From Methanosarcina sp. (GTDB lineage Archaea; Halobacteriota; Methanosarcinia; Methanosarcinales; Methanosarcinaceae), in the NCBI GenBank assembly GCA_017883485.1, contig JADGNM010000191.1, positions 1 to 5,604 of the forward strand: a DNA stretch of 5,604 nucleotides. The letters are read 5' to 3'. Shown piece by piece: positions 1-5,604 of the stretch. A program made the position numbers and the translations under genes. Positions within the stretch are counted from its first letter, which is position 1. Every line of letters begins with the position of its first letter. The notes below the pieces were generated by a model. It saw only the letters and a program-made list of their open reading frames with translations, did no database searches and was not told the DNA's origin.

Positions 1-128
1 TGTTATCATATTTGGTACAATATAATTAATATTTCTTGTACCCTACAAAAATCAAGCCGCTAGATGTCATTTTTTGTCGGAAAGTATAAACTCCGGTAAA
101 AGGTTTGAGGAGTTAGATGAAAGTATTA
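1..128. other. Intergenic flank, no gene supported
   Basis: No convincing coding sequence is seen. Two short inverted repeats occur. One is GGTACAA (14-20) with TTGTACC (36-42) around a 15-base AT-rich loop. The other is AACTCC (89-94) with GGAGTT (109-114). Neither is followed by a T-run on either strand, so neither is a convincing terminator. A GAGGAG at 107-112 lies four bases before an ATG at 117 on the plus strand, but that frame closes after 11 codons inside the adjacent MITE. It also closes after 19 codons when the MITE is removed in silico. Confidence 0.5.
124..128. repeat. Target-site duplication TATTA, left copy
   Basis: TATTA stands directly outside the left terminal inverted repeat of the 129-289 element and is repeated exactly at 290-294, directly outside the right one. 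A 5-bp duplication abutting both inverted repeats is the mark left by transposase-mediated insertion. Removing the element plus one copy restores the pre-insertion sequence. Confidence 0.8.
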
Positions 129-146
129 GAGAGCGTCGTAAAAGTC
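129..146 (+). repeat. MITE left terminal inverted repeat
   Basis: GAGAGCGTCGTAAAAGTC pairs with the right terminal repeat at 17 of 18 positions. Similarity stops at once beyond base 146, which fixes the inner edge of the repeat. Confidence 0.82.
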
Positions 147-271
147 CATTAGATTCTACAAGTGGGATAAATTGCATACCTATTAAGGTAATGTTTGCCT
201 AAATTTCGTGCAAAAAATTTACAACTATATTTAAAGTCAACATTCAAATTACCCAAATGTATAATTGATTT

Positions 272-289
272 GACTTTTGCGACGCTCTC
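272..289 (-). repeat. MITE right terminal inverted repeat
   Basis: Read on the minus strand this is GAGAGCGTCGCAAAAGTC, differing from the left repeat only at the eleventh base (C instead of T). Its outer end touches the second TATTA copy. Confidence 0.82.
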
Positions 290-294
290 TATTA
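290..294. repeat. Target-site duplication TATTA, right copy
   Basis: Exact match to 124-128, immediately outside the right inverted repeat of the MITE. Confidence 0.8.
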
Positions 295-348
295 ACTTGG
301 TTTCAAAATTGTACATATAATTCGTTAACAGATGGCAAATGAAGTCCA

Positions 349-2277
349 TTATTGTTTAATCCATTCTAATGGAACAAGCTTCTTAACCCCATCCCACCAC
401 TTTTCGGCAACCATTTCCTGATACCATTTTTCCAGAATATCAGCATGCTCTGTGATAATAACTTGGAACTCACTATCTTTGACTTTTTCAAGAATTAGAT
501 AAAACATCCGCTCAACTGCTTCTTTATCAGTATTCTTGACTGTCTCTTCGGCGACTTCGGGAGGGAAATATGCCTGAGTTGGCTGGTCAAAAAAGACAAA
601 GCGAGGAACAGGTAGATCTTTCTTCGCGAACCAGCGATGAAGGACAAGATGTGTAATAAGATGGAGCGAGACCCAATTCTCTCCACTACCCATCTTTTCT
701 AAAGGAAGTGGCCCATTTTCTGTATCTGCAATAACTGTTAGTTTCTTAGGGTTCAAACGTATTGGGTAGTTGGAATACTCAAGTTTAAGTATCTTTGCCA
801 TTTCTGTCATTTCTTGAGAGATAAATGACATGATGGAATTTAGGCGATCTTCTATTTCATTAATGTCCAGCAATTTTTCAAGATATGAAATATTAGCTTT
901 GAGCTCTTCAATTTCTTTTCTATTAACCACTTCATCTTCTACTTCTATGATCGTTTCTAAGTAGAGGCTAAGTCTTCCCTGAATAAGAGTTCGTTTTGAG
1001 TTGGAGTCACGGATTACTTCAATACGTTGATTTGCTCGTTGAACTGCTTGAATTTGACCATTTACGTCTTTAAGTTCCGAATTAATTTCTGTTAGCTTTG
1101 CTTCGGCAGTAGCAATCAGTTGCTCGATATGGGGAAGATCAGTAGACACACCTTCAATTTGATCTGATATACTTTTTAGATTAGTAAGAATAGCCTTGGA
1201 GCCCGGTGTTGGGTTATCCATTGCTGAATCACATAATGGGCAAATATAGTGATTTGCATCTTCATTTATGGATAACAACCCGATGCTATTAAGTCTAGCT
1301 CGTTGCTCAGTAGCTTCGTGGGAAAAACCTTCGCCTCTAGTTCTCAAAGCCCTTAATGCAATAATCTCTTCATTCACAGACCTATGCTTATTATTCAATT
1401 CTTTTTTAGCTTCAAAGAGGCGGTTCAATTCCTGAATGTATCGAGTTTCAGGAACATCAAGTTCTGCTCTAGATCTCAGAGCGGAACTTAATGCCTCCTT
1501 AACTGAAATCCATGAATTCGGCATTTGTTGAGAAGAAGGAATTAGCCCCACGGAAATGGCTTCCGCAATGAGTGAATGGGCTCTTTCAAAAGCTGTTCCT
1601 TTGAGTCGTTCTGTCTCTACAATATGTTTTTCCAGTTTTCTGAGTTGCTGCTTAAGTCGATTTAGCTCTTCTTTATGTAGAAGGTGCTCTTTATTCACCG
1701 CACCAAGGAAAAAAGGCATGTAGTCCCTAATGCTTTGAGGAATATACTCTTCTCCTTGGCGATGGAACAGAAAATACTGATTTGCAACTTCGCTCTGTTC
1801 TTGAAAACAGTATATAAGGGCTTTTGTTATATTCGCTATTCCCACTTTACGAGTGTGTTCAGGTTTAGTGTCAAAAGAATACTCACTAATGCCTGCAAAA
1901 TCATTTAGTAATGAGATTAAACCCTCGAGATTAGTATTCTGTATAAGCTCATCATGATTGGGAACCTTGAGGTTGAAACCTTTCTCAATGTAAATATCTT
2001 CAGAGGATAATTTCCCAGGGAAAGGATTACGTCGGATAACGAATAATTCTTCTTTCCGTCGTACTAGATGGACACCGAACCAAGAAACATTCTCTCGGAT
2101 AACGCCAGGAATCCGGCTCTCCGTTCTCCCTAAACAATAGTCCACTATATGGATCAAGGCAGACTTCCCCGTCTTCGAAGCGCCGGTAATAATATTCACC
2201 GAGTTCGTCTGGAGAGACAGAAATCGAGTTGCCCCTTTTTTGCTATAAAGTATAATCTTTATAATCTGAAAACTCAT
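349..2277 (-). CDS. ABC-3C system ATPase, DUF3732-type Rad50/SMC-like protein
   Basis: A 642-residue soluble ABC ATPase of the Rad50/SMC/RecN group, the motor of a predicted ABC-three-component system. Visible parts in order: Walker A GASKTGKS (residues 32-39); a Q-loop candidate near YCFQEQ (156-161); a first helical, charged coiled-coil arm (about 195-335); a CPLC pair (346-349) like a Rad50 zinc hook; a second arm (about 365-480); an ABC signature-like GSGEN (530-534); Walker B ending FVFFDQPTQ (561-568); and an H-loop histidine in ITEHAD (His611). The residue after the Walker B Asp564 is Gln where most ABC ATPases have the catalytic Glu. I recall DQP as typical of DUF3732, so this is probably a family trait rather than damage. 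The C-terminal LVPLEWI (635-641) also fits the family. It is the last gene of the operon. The ATG overlaps the previous stop as ATGA, and GGGAG lies seven bases upstream. No clear terminator follows. Family assignment is from recalled motifs; function is predicted. Confidence 0.88.
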   Translation of the reverse strand: MSFQIIKIILYSKKGATRFLSLQTNSVNIITGASKTGKSALIHIVDYCLGRTESRIPGVIRENVSWFGVHLVRRKEELFVIRRNPFPGKLSSEDIYIEKGFNLKVPNHDELIQNTNLEGLISLLNDFAGISEYSFDTKPEHTRKVGIANITKALIYCFQEQSEVANQYFLFHRQGEEYIPQSIRDYMPFFLGAVNKEHLLHKEELNRLKQQLRKLEKHIVETERLKGTAFERAHSLIAEAISVGLIPSSQQMPNSWISVKEALSSALRSRAELDVPETRYIQELNRLFEAKKELNNKHRSVNEEIIALRALRTRGEGFSHEATEQRARLNSIGLLSINEDANHYICPLCDSAMDNPTPGSKAILTNLKSISDQIEGVSTDLPHIEQLIATAEAKLTEINSELKDVNGQIQAVQRANQRIEVIRDSNSKRTLIQGRLSLYLETIIEVEDEVVNRKEIEELKANISYLEKLLDINEIEDRLNSIMSFISQEMTEMAKILKLEYSNYPIRLNPKKLTVIADTENGPLPLEKMGSGENWVSLHLITHLVLHRWFAKKDLPVPRFVFFDQPTQAYFPPEVAEETVKNTDKEAVERMFYLILEKVKDSEFQVIITEHADILEKWYQEMVAEKWWDGVKKLVPLEWIKQ

Positions 2278-2774
2278 GGTTTAACTCCCAGCAATGCCAT
2301 TACCGTTTCTATCTTTCCGGCTCGAGCAAGCCAACGGCCACAAAAATAAGCTTTCTTAAAACAATCTACCACTTCTACCGTTATTTTATCGTTAGAATGT
2401 GCTGGAACGTATATCTTTTGACCAGTTCCAAAAGAACAGTTACTAATCATGAGTAGTTTATTGGCAACCCCAAAAGCCAAGGCTTCCTTTACATAAGGAA
2501 CAATTGACCGAGTACGATCAATATATCCAATTTTGGCTTGAGCTCCCTTAGTTTGAGTAATCCAAGTTAAAAAGTGAGCTCGAATACCTCTGGGGAGCGA
2601 TTCCCGAGTCCTCTTATGTAAAATTAATGAAGTCACAAGAAATGGAAGAACATAAGGTGCTTTTTTCCCAGATGTTTCGGTATAGCCCTTTATGCACTGA
2701 TAAGACACTACTGCTAAAAACGCTGGATTTAGAAGATTTGCCTCTTCAGTACTTCTTTCATCCCAATGCCTCAA
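2274..2774 (-). CDS. ABC-three-component system middle component
   Basis: A small soluble 166-residue protein, matching the middle component that lies between effector and ATPase genes in ABC-3C systems. Recognisable features are the N-terminal E-A-N-LLNPAF stretch (residues 11-19), a hydrophobic helix with PFLVTSLILHK and a following LPRG (about 44-63), and the C-terminal FCGRWLARAG...LLGVKP (143-166), which resembles the conserved GRW...LGV-P ending of this family. No catalytic motif, signal peptide or membrane segment is seen, so an adaptor role bridging ATPase and effector is inferred from the family and from gene order. It starts with TTG, which overlaps the upstream TGA stop as TTGA. 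An AAGGAGG placed about seven bases before it makes this start convincing despite the rare codon; no in-frame ATG lies nearby. Its own TGA overlaps the ATPase start by four bases, so translation of all three genes is probably coupled. Confidence 0.85.
   Translation of the reverse strand: MRHWDERSTEEANLLNPAFLAVVSYQCIKGYTETSGKKAPYVLPFLVTSLILHKRTRESLPRGIRAHFLTWITQTKGAQAKIGYIDRTRSIVPYVKEALAFGVANKLLMISNCSFGTGQKIYVPAHSNDKITVEVVDCFKKAYFCGRWLARAGKIETVMALLGVKP
2285..2289 (-). promoter_or_regulatory. Ribosome binding site of the ATPase gene
   Basis: GGGAG on the minus strand ends seven bases before the ATG at 2277. It lies inside the end of the middle-component gene and supports the ATGA-overlap start. 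Confidence 0.6.
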
Positions 2775-3973
2775 TCTGCCACCTCCTTGCCTTCAAGAAG
2801 GAACTTAAGCCGATTTTGAAACTCTGGATGCCAACCAACTTTTTGTTTATCAGATAAAATGTGATATGATCCACGTGTTATAAACGGCTCTTGACATTGC
2901 TTCATGGGAAAATGTGCTTCTTTTTCGACCCAGTTATATATATTGCGTGCTGCGTTTACTTTTTCATGCTCAGCCGCATCCTCACCAAGTTCTTCACACA
3001 TAGTCTCGAAATGAGTTTCCCATTCCTCGACTAGATTTCTTTCGTAGTCTCCAATGTCACCGACAAAGAGGAGGTCTTCACGTAACCATCGAGAACGCTG
3101 TTCAAAAGCTCGGTAATAGTTGTTCACTGCTATGGAAATACGCTTAGACCCAACATCTATAAGCTCTAGTTGATGAACGAATGTGTAATTTTGATACAAT
3201 TTGTAATCAGTAGTAGCAGTTTTAAGGTCAGCATGAACAGGTAAAGAGTCACTTTTGAATTGCTCACGTAGTTCATCAAATTGTGAATCTAACTCTTCTC
3301 CCAGGATGGGCATAGAATGTTCAGAACATAGGCTTTTGAGGATACGTTTGAACCACCAGCCCTCGAAATAAATAAGGAATTTATCAATTTTCGAACGCTG
3401 GCACACAGACCAGATTTCTTTCTGCAAACATTGGTCAAGATCTTCGTTTAGCGGACTCTGATCAAGAATGAGAGTTGCTCTAAGGAGTTCGAGTCGCGAT
3501 TCTGAAGTCAGTTTTGAAAAGTTAGAATAAGCTTCATGGTTTGCTTCACTGGTTGAAGTTTGGGCAGTTTCTAGAAGTTTTTTCTCGGCAACAACCGTAT
3601 CTCTATTTTCTGCCCTAAGATAATAAGCAGCAGACCCCTCTGAAGCTTTTGATGTTGTCATCATGCAAAGAACAGCCCCGCTTTGAATAATTCCGTGTTG
3701 ATAAAGGTCACACCATATCCGTATAGTCTTCCATAGGTCAGTGCTCGCATCGGTAAGGTTGGCCTGGCGGTTAGTGTGGTGTTTTACTTGAATGATTTCA
3801 GTGGGAGTACCATTGCTCTCAAATACTACATCGTCCAGTGTTTCGACTGCCACTATGATACTGGGATTTGTTTTCAGCCTTCTGAACGTTTCCAATAGTG
3901 CAAGTCGACACTGGTATAAGTACCCGACTAGCGAGTCTGATGCAGAATATTTTGTTTTCTTATCGTTAATCAT
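2771..3973 (-). CDS. ABC-3C effector with restriction-like (Cap4/DUF4297-type) nuclease N-terminus
   Basis: First gene of the operon, 400 residues, soluble. The N-terminal ~90 residues look like a PD-(D/E)xK nuclease fold of the kind found in Cap4/DUF4297 proteins: a helix with GYLYQCRLAL (17-26), then Glu44 in VAVETLDDVVFES with Asp47/Asp48, then EIIQVKHH (59-66) giving the Q-x-K pair Gln62/Lys64, then LTDASTDLWKTIRIW (73-87). Expected activity is metal-dependent DNA cleavage. The remainder is helical. Its C-terminal half has NNYYRAFEQRSRWLRE (284-299), a DYERNLVEEW segment (309-318) and KVGWHPEF (378-385), which resemble a C-terminal domain found in ABC-3C proteins (possibly CTD7), thought to contact the partner components. 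The ATG is closely preceded by an in-frame TAG, so the frame cannot be extended. Only a weak GAG-type ribosome site is present, unlike the two downstream genes. The stop overlaps the middle-component start. Nuclease activity is inferred from motifs; other members of this fold can be inactive. Confidence 0.8.
   Translation of the reverse strand: MINDKKTKYSASDSLVGYLYQCRLALLETFRRLKTNPSIIVAVETLDDVVFESNGTPTEIIQVKHHTNRQANLTDASTDLWKTIRIWCDLYQHGIIQSGAVLCMMTTSKASEGSAAYYLRAENRDTVVAEKKLLETAQTSTSEANHEAYSNFSKLTSESRLELLRATLILDQSPLNEDLDQCLQKEIWSVCQRSKIDKFLIYFEGWWFKRILKSLCSEHSMPILGEELDSQFDELREQFKSDSLPVHADLKTATTDYKLYQNYTFVHQLELIDVGSKRISIAVNNYYRAFEQRSRWLREDLLFVGDIGDYERNLVEEWETHFETMCEELGEDAAEHEKVNAARNIYNWVEKEAHFPMKQCQEPFITRGSYHILSDKQKVGWHPEFQNRLKFLLEGKEVAD
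2781..2788 (-). promoter_or_regulatory. Strong ribosome binding site deciding the TTG start
   Basis: AAGGAGGT on the minus strand is a near-perfect anti-16S match, followed six bases later by TTG at 2774. It lies inside the end of the effector gene. It is the main reason to accept a TTG start for the middle component. Confidence 0.75.
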
Positions 3974-4060
3974 TTTCTCTAAACCAAATTAGCAACGCTT
4001 TCATCATTGCCATTTCTAAAATAATTTTAAAATCCTCTAAAACTGAAAAATAAGAAACAT
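3974..4060 (-). promoter_or_regulatory. Probable promoter and leader region of the ABC-3C operon
   Basis: The gap between the IS and the effector gene is the only non-coding space ahead of the operon. On the minus strand it holds a perfect palindrome ATTTTAAAAT (4033 to 4024), about 50 bases before the ATG, which could act as an archaeal TATA element giving a leader of roughly 25 bases. No good bacterial -35/-10 pair with standard spacing was found. If the IS inserted recently, upstream control sites may have been displaced. The assignment rests mostly on position. Confidence 0.3.
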
Positions 4061-4075
4061 TTCATATTAAGTACC

Positions 4076-5371
4076 TTAACTTCCATTTTTTGTAGGGAAT
4101 ATATTGAATTTGAGAGCTTTATCTAATTCTCTTACTTTCTTAGGAACTTCAGTAATTATATTTTTTTCACCAAAATCTATGTTTTTGACTTTTCTAAATT
4201 TCAAAAGGATGTCAGTGGGCGAGAACTTATTATTAATATCCGCTTTTTTAAGAGCTTTCAATATTTTACAGTAAGCATATAATGAAAGAAACGCCACAAA
4301 TACATGTCCATAAACACTCTCATCGTCATGAAGGTACAATTTATCAGCATCTAATGTTGTTTTGTATGCATCAAACAGCTTCTCTATGGAATCTCTTCTC
4401 TTATAGAGTTCATACATCTCCTTTTTTCCTATATCGTGATTGGAGATAATTAGAAACTTGCCTGCTCTTTTTTGTTTCAAAGAGTACTCTTCCTCTTTAA
4501 TCTTCCCTTCCTCTCTTTTTCTGAAGATTGTTTTCAGTTCTTCAAGTTTCAGATCCTGGTCTTCATACATATACAAAAATACGTTTCCCAACTTCCTTTT
4601 TCCACATTTAATAAGACGATCATGATAAATAAATTCCTCATTAAGATGTATTCTTGTGTCGTAATAATGACTGTTTCTTTTTGTGGGTAAAACAAATTTG
4701 ATATGTTTTTTCTCTAAGAATTTAAGAACATCATCCGAGAAAAAACCACGATCAAGAAGAAGCACCTTATCGCTAATATCCAATTCTTCAATTGTTTTGT
4801 ATAACGTACTTATGTCCCTGACACTACCTGGGACAGACTTTATCATTGTAGGCATTTCACTATCAAGACCGCAAAGAAGGGCAAAGTTGACCTGAGGAAC
4901 TTGAATACAGTCTTTGTTATAGCCTTTCTCAGCCTGTAAAATGCTCATGGAGCGAGAGAAACAGGTGCTTAAATCATACACAAGCTGAGTGTCAAAATTC
5001 TTGAGATGACTGAAAATTTCATTTTGACCGAACCTGTCAAGGCCTACTTCCCTTAACACCTTTGAAAGATTGGAGGGATTCAAATTTGGTTTTAGGCCTT
5101 CAGGATCATAGAGATCTTCCCAATTATCTTTGATTCTCTGGAGAGGGGTATAACCATTAACACGAACAATTGACATTGCATAGAGTTCTTCCCAATGATC
5201 CGGGAAACTATCCATTAAAAGAGGTTTGATTTCTGCCATCGCATTATGCAGAATCATTGAATTTCCATAGTCTGTGATAGATCGAGGCATAGGTGTCGTA
5301 TTAGCTTCAGGTTTATCGCCTTTTGGTATAAATCCATGTTCTTTGTCAAGTCTACCAAGGTACACAGACAC
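4076..5371 (-). CDS. DDE transposase, IS4/IS1634 superfamily, N-terminally truncated
   Basis: Transposase catalysing cut-and-paste movement of its IS by DNA strand transfer through a DDE/RNase H-like active site. From the GTG start at 5371 the frame gives 431 residues. The catalytic acids are Asp133 in LVYDLST, Asp207 in LLLDRGFFS and Glu330 in YKRRDSIEKLFDAYK. The last fits the IS4 signature Y-x2-R-x3-E-x6-K exactly (Tyr323, Arg326, Glu330, Lys337). A lysine/glutamate-rich insertion (about 270-303) lies between the second and third acids, as expected for this superfamily. The frame is also open upstream of the GTG to 5500 with family-like sequence, so 431 residues is not the natural length; about 478 residues are expected from an ATG at 5512, but a UGA at codon 4 blocks this. 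GTG at 5371 is the first usable start codon after the UGA. The gene is more AT-rich than the operon. The catalytic core is complete; whether the protein is made is uncertain. Confidence 0.85.
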   Translation of the reverse strand: MSVYLGRLDKEHGFIPKGDKPEANTTPMPRSITDYGNSMILHNAMAEIKPLLMDSFPDHWEELYAMSIVRVNGYTPLQRIKDNWEDLYDPEGLKPNLNPSNLSKVLREVGLDRFGQNEIFSHLKNFDTQLVYDLSTCFSRSMSILQAEKGYNKDCIQVPQVNFALLCGLDSEMPTMIKSVPGSVRDISTLYKTIEELDISDKVLLLDRGFFSDDVLKFLEKKHIKFVLPTKRNSHYYDTRIHLNEEFIYHDRLIKCGKRKLGNVFLYMYEDQDLKLEELKTIFRKREEGKIKEEEYSLKQKRAGKFLIISNHDIGKKEMYELYKRRDSIEKLFDAYKTTLDADKLYLHDDESVYGHVFVAFLSLYAYCKILKALKKADINNKFSPTDILLKFRKVKNIDFGEKNIITEVPKKVRELDKALKFNIFPTKNGS

Positions 5372-5512
5372 TTTGCGACCTTTTTTGATCTCTTTGTCAT
5401 ATCTACTCGTAGAATGGTAAACATAATGACAATCCCCTCGGACTTTGATTTCAAGACATTTTTCTCCAGCTTTATGCCTCTCTTCAAGCCAATCTTTTAC
5501 TCAAGTTTCCAT
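5372..5512 (-). pseudogene. Original 5' end of the transposase gene, interrupted by UGA
   Basis: In the same frame as the transposase, ATG at 5512 begins M-E-T, followed by TGA at 5503-5501. The frame then stays open into the transposase with V-K-D-W-L-E-E-R and later a YVYHSTSRYDKE segment ahead of the KVSVYLGRLDK region. That is the kind of N-terminus seen in IS1634-type transposases, so the reading is genuine coding sequence. The simplest explanation is a nonsense change in codon 4, for example TGG to TGA, since Trp would suit. No ATG, GTG or TTG occurs in frame between the stop and 5371. Confidence 0.6.
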
Positions 5513-5536
5513 GTTCACTATATATAGGGAACATGC

Positions 5537-5551
5537 TATAAAAAGGTTTTC
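5537..5551 (-). promoter_or_regulatory. Archaeal-type promoter candidate for the transposase
   Basis: On the minus strand GAAAACC is followed by TTTTTATA, matching an A-rich BRE plus TATA box. The last base of the box (5537) is about 25 bases before the ATG at 5512, so the transcript would start at or just before that codon, a leaderless or short-leader arrangement usual in archaea. A second TATA-like run (5519-5526) is too close to the ATG to serve. The spacing also supports 5512 as the ancestral start. Confidence 0.4.
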
Positions 5552-5604
5552 ATATGAATTCATGTAAGCGAGCTTGAAAAAAAGACATATTAAACAAAGT
5601 TAGT

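Larger units (their letters stand above)
129..289. mobile_element. MITE: 161-bp non-autonomous element with 18-bp TIRs
   Basis: Seen directly: the left end GAGAGCGTCGTAAAAGTC (129-146) and the right end GACTTTTGCGACGCTCTC (272-289) are reverse complements with a single mismatch (T139). The pair is bracketed by the 5-bp direct repeat TATTA. The 125-bp interior is AT-rich and too small to encode a transposase. Size, TIRs and target duplication together define a miniature inverted-repeat transposable element mobilised in trans. Its ends do not match those of the IS at 4061-5559, so its parent transposase is probably elsewhere in the genome. It sits about 60 bp beyond the end of the ATPase gene. 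A minus-strand frame (349 to 149, 66 codons) runs through it but looks like chance read-through, not a gene. Confidence 0.8.
4061..5559 (-). mobile_element. Insertion sequence, IS4/IS1634-like; ends tentative
   Basis: The element is recognised through its transposase. The ends are a guess from an imperfect inverted repeat. TTCATATTAAGTACCTT at the left (4061-4077) resembles the minus-strand reading of the right end, TTCATATGAAAACCTTT (5559 to 5543), at about 14 positions if one gap is allowed. The left repeat would overlap the transposase stop codon. No convincing target duplication is visible, so the true ends may lie some tens of bases away. About 1.5 kb is a normal length for a single-gene element of this kind. 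Confidence 0.45.

Noticed and set aside
14..42. Hairpin GGTACAA/TTGTACC as terminator or operator
   Set aside because: It has no T-run on either strand, a long AT-rich loop and no adjacent gene whose end or start it would serve.
117..149. Plus-strand gene start (GAGGAG then ATG at 117)
   Set aside because: The frame closes after 11 codons, or 19 codons if the MITE is removed, too short to support a gene without homology.
149..349. 66-codon minus-strand frame after the ATPase gene
   Set aside because: Most of it lies in the MITE, it lacks a good ribosome site and it has no recognisable family; it is described as a possible remnant only.
1684..2349. Plus-strand frames opposite the ATPase and middle-component genes
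   Set aside because: They lie antisense to strongly supported genes and carry no motifs.
5254..5487. 77-codon minus-strand frame starting with M-K-R-G
   Set aside because: It overlaps the transposase in another frame, while the transposase frame itself carries the family-like sequence here, so this is a shadow.
5501..5503. UGA as a recoded (selenocysteine or Trp) codon
   Set aside because: Two operon genes end in TGA, Trp is TGG throughout, and no selenocysteine context is expected in a transposase N-terminus.

Overview
The window carries a compact three-gene operon on the minus strand, flanked by two mobile elements. I read the operon as an ABC-three-component (ABC-3C) system, a class predicted from comparative genomics to act in conflict with phages or plasmids. 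In transcription order it encodes a 400-residue protein with an N-terminal restriction-like nuclease module (3973 to 2771), a 166-residue middle component (2774 to 2274) and a 642-residue Rad50/SMC-like ABC ATPase of the DUF3732 type (2277 to 349). Each downstream gene starts inside the stop codon of the one before (TTGA, then ATGA) and has its own Shine-Dalgarno sequence, so the three products are probably made together in coupled amounts. The expected logic is that the ATPase senses or remodels a nucleic-acid structure, the middle component links the parts, and the nuclease-like protein is the effector.

Upstream of the operon (about 4061 to 5559) lies an insertion sequence with a DDE transposase of the IS4/IS1634 superfamily. 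All three catalytic acids and the Y-R-E-K signature are present. Its original N-terminus is cut off by an in-frame UGA at codon 4, so the copy is probably a damaged element or starts late at a GTG.

Downstream of the operon (129 to 289) is a 161-bp non-coding element. It has 18-bp terminal inverted repeats with one mismatch and a perfect 5-bp target duplication (TATTA), which is the structure of a MITE. Positions 1 to 128 hold no gene I can support. The 100 bases between operon and IS should hold the operon promoter.

Organism: base composition is moderately AT-rich, Shine-Dalgarno sequences are strong, and the promoter-like sequence ahead of the transposase looks archaeal (purine/A-rich BRE followed by TTTTTATA about 25 bases before the ATG). 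IS1634-type elements plus MITEs fit a methanogenic archaeon such as Methanosarcina. This is a tentative reading; a bacterial host is not excluded, because ABC-3C systems are spread by transfer across both domains. The code is standard: two operon genes end in TGA and Trp is encoded by TGG.
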